This document shows, piece by piece, positions 13,213 through 13,443 of a stretch of 13,443 nucleotides of DNA. Under the pieces are notes generated by a model. The model was not told where the DNA came from. It made no database searches and was given only the letters and a program-made list of their open reading frames with translations. Position 1 is the first letter of the stretch. Every line of letters starts with the position of its first letter. This stretch comes from Lachnospiraceae bacterium (lineage in GTDB: Bacteria; Bacillota_A; Clostridia; Lachnospirales; Lachnospiraceae): positions 1 to 13,443 of the forward strand of contig JAFRMI010000029.1 in NCBI GenBank assembly GCA_017430765.1, given 5' to 3'. Both the position numbers and the translations under genes were made by a program.

Positions 13213-13443
13213 GTGATTCCTCCCGGTTTTCCTGATTCTCATCCGGTGTCTGCCGCTCTTCCGGCAGTTTCTCCGCTGCCTGCTCGTCCGATGCCAGTTT
13301 CGGTGTCTGCCGTTCCTCCGGCAGGTCCTTTGCAGCTGCCTGCTCGTCCGATGCCAGTTTCGGTGTCTGCCGTTCCTCCGGCAGGTCCTTTGCAGCTGCC
13401 TGCTCGTCCGATGCCAGTTTCGGTGTCTGCCGTTCCTCCGGCA
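13205..13443 (-). CDS. C-terminal end of a probable ResB/Ccs1 protein with 20-residue repeats (partial)
   Basis: A frame open from the window edge (first codon at 13441) to TAA at 13205-13207, giving 78 residues with no start in the window. Support for coding: all repeats are in frame, and the stop overlaps the ccsA start by 8 nt with GGAGG inside this frame. The visible part is only a charged tail, repeating PEERQTPKLASDEQAAAKDL, and ending ESHG. ResB is inferred from position before ccsA; no ResB-specific segment is visible. Frames one and two of the same strand give implausible Cys/Gly/Arg-rich products. The rest of the gene lies to the right. Confidence 0.7.
   Translation of the reverse strand, partial: PEERQTPKLASDEQAAAKDLPEERQTPKLASDEQAAAKDLPEERQTPKLASDEQAAEKLPEERQTPDENQENREESHG
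13262..13443 (-). repeat. 60-bp in-frame coding repeat
   Basis: The 60 bases at 13322-13381 are repeated exactly at 13382-13441. A third copy (13265-13321) is 57 bp, with its end altered (AAEKL), and a fragment PEERQTP follows before the stop. Exact identity of two copies at the DNA level points to recent expansion. The array continues beyond the window. Confidence 0.92.

Overview
The window looks like a chromosomal segment of a moderately GC-rich Bacillota (Firmicutes) bacterium, most likely a Clostridia member near Lachnospiraceae. Evidence: strong AAGGAGG-type ribosome sites, MecA, a DivIVA-like protein, a 56-residue clostridial 2[4Fe-4S] ferredoxin, a DUF1858 redox-disulfide protein, and a prfB-hom-lysC series. 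The taxon is inferred from gene content only. The genes are mostly housekeeping; the unusual content is between them.

Layout. (1) 1-170: an incomplete 103-bp tandem repeat and a 60-bp palindrome beyond the end of upp. (2) 171-4692, minus strand: glycoside hydrolase 18 protein, DivIVA-like protein, threonylcarbamoyl-AMP synthase (Sua5) and uracil phosphoribosyltransferase (upp). The first three genes are joined by 4-nt stop/start overlaps; upp follows after a 258-bp gap with no clear signal. (3) 4693-5755: over 1 kb without a protein gene. It holds the promoter of the first operon, a candidate ~300-nt structured RNA on the minus strand with its own promoter and terminator, a hairpin-rich stretch, and the mecA promoter. 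(4) 5756-6921: mecA, a 16-copy 17-bp array and a terminator shared with a convergent DUF1858 gene. (5) 6922-7945: DUF1858 and ferredoxin genes, divergent, separated by two more tandem arrays (53 bp x3 and 15 bp x6). (6) 7959-8298: a bidirectional terminator and a 7-copy 41-bp array. (7) 8307-12022, minus strand: prfB (with the programmed +1 frameshift), hom and lysC; hom and lysC form the entry into Asp-family amino-acid synthesis. (8) 12204-12248: a hairpin that probably ends the cytochrome c biogenesis operon and overlaps the likely prfB promoter. (9) 12382-13443, minus strand: ccsA/resC, and upstream the C-terminus of a probable resB carrying perfect 20-residue repeats.

Main points: prfB is split in any simple ORF reading because it uses the CTT TGA C frameshift. 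The last gene at the right edge has no start in the window and is easy to miss. Tandem arrays of unrelated unit length (103, 17, 53, 15 and 41 bp, plus a coding 60 bp) fill most gaps, several lying between a stop codon and the shared terminator, so they would be transcribed as 3' untranslated RNA. I found no CRISPR array, insertion sequence, tRNA, rRNA or recognisable defence system.
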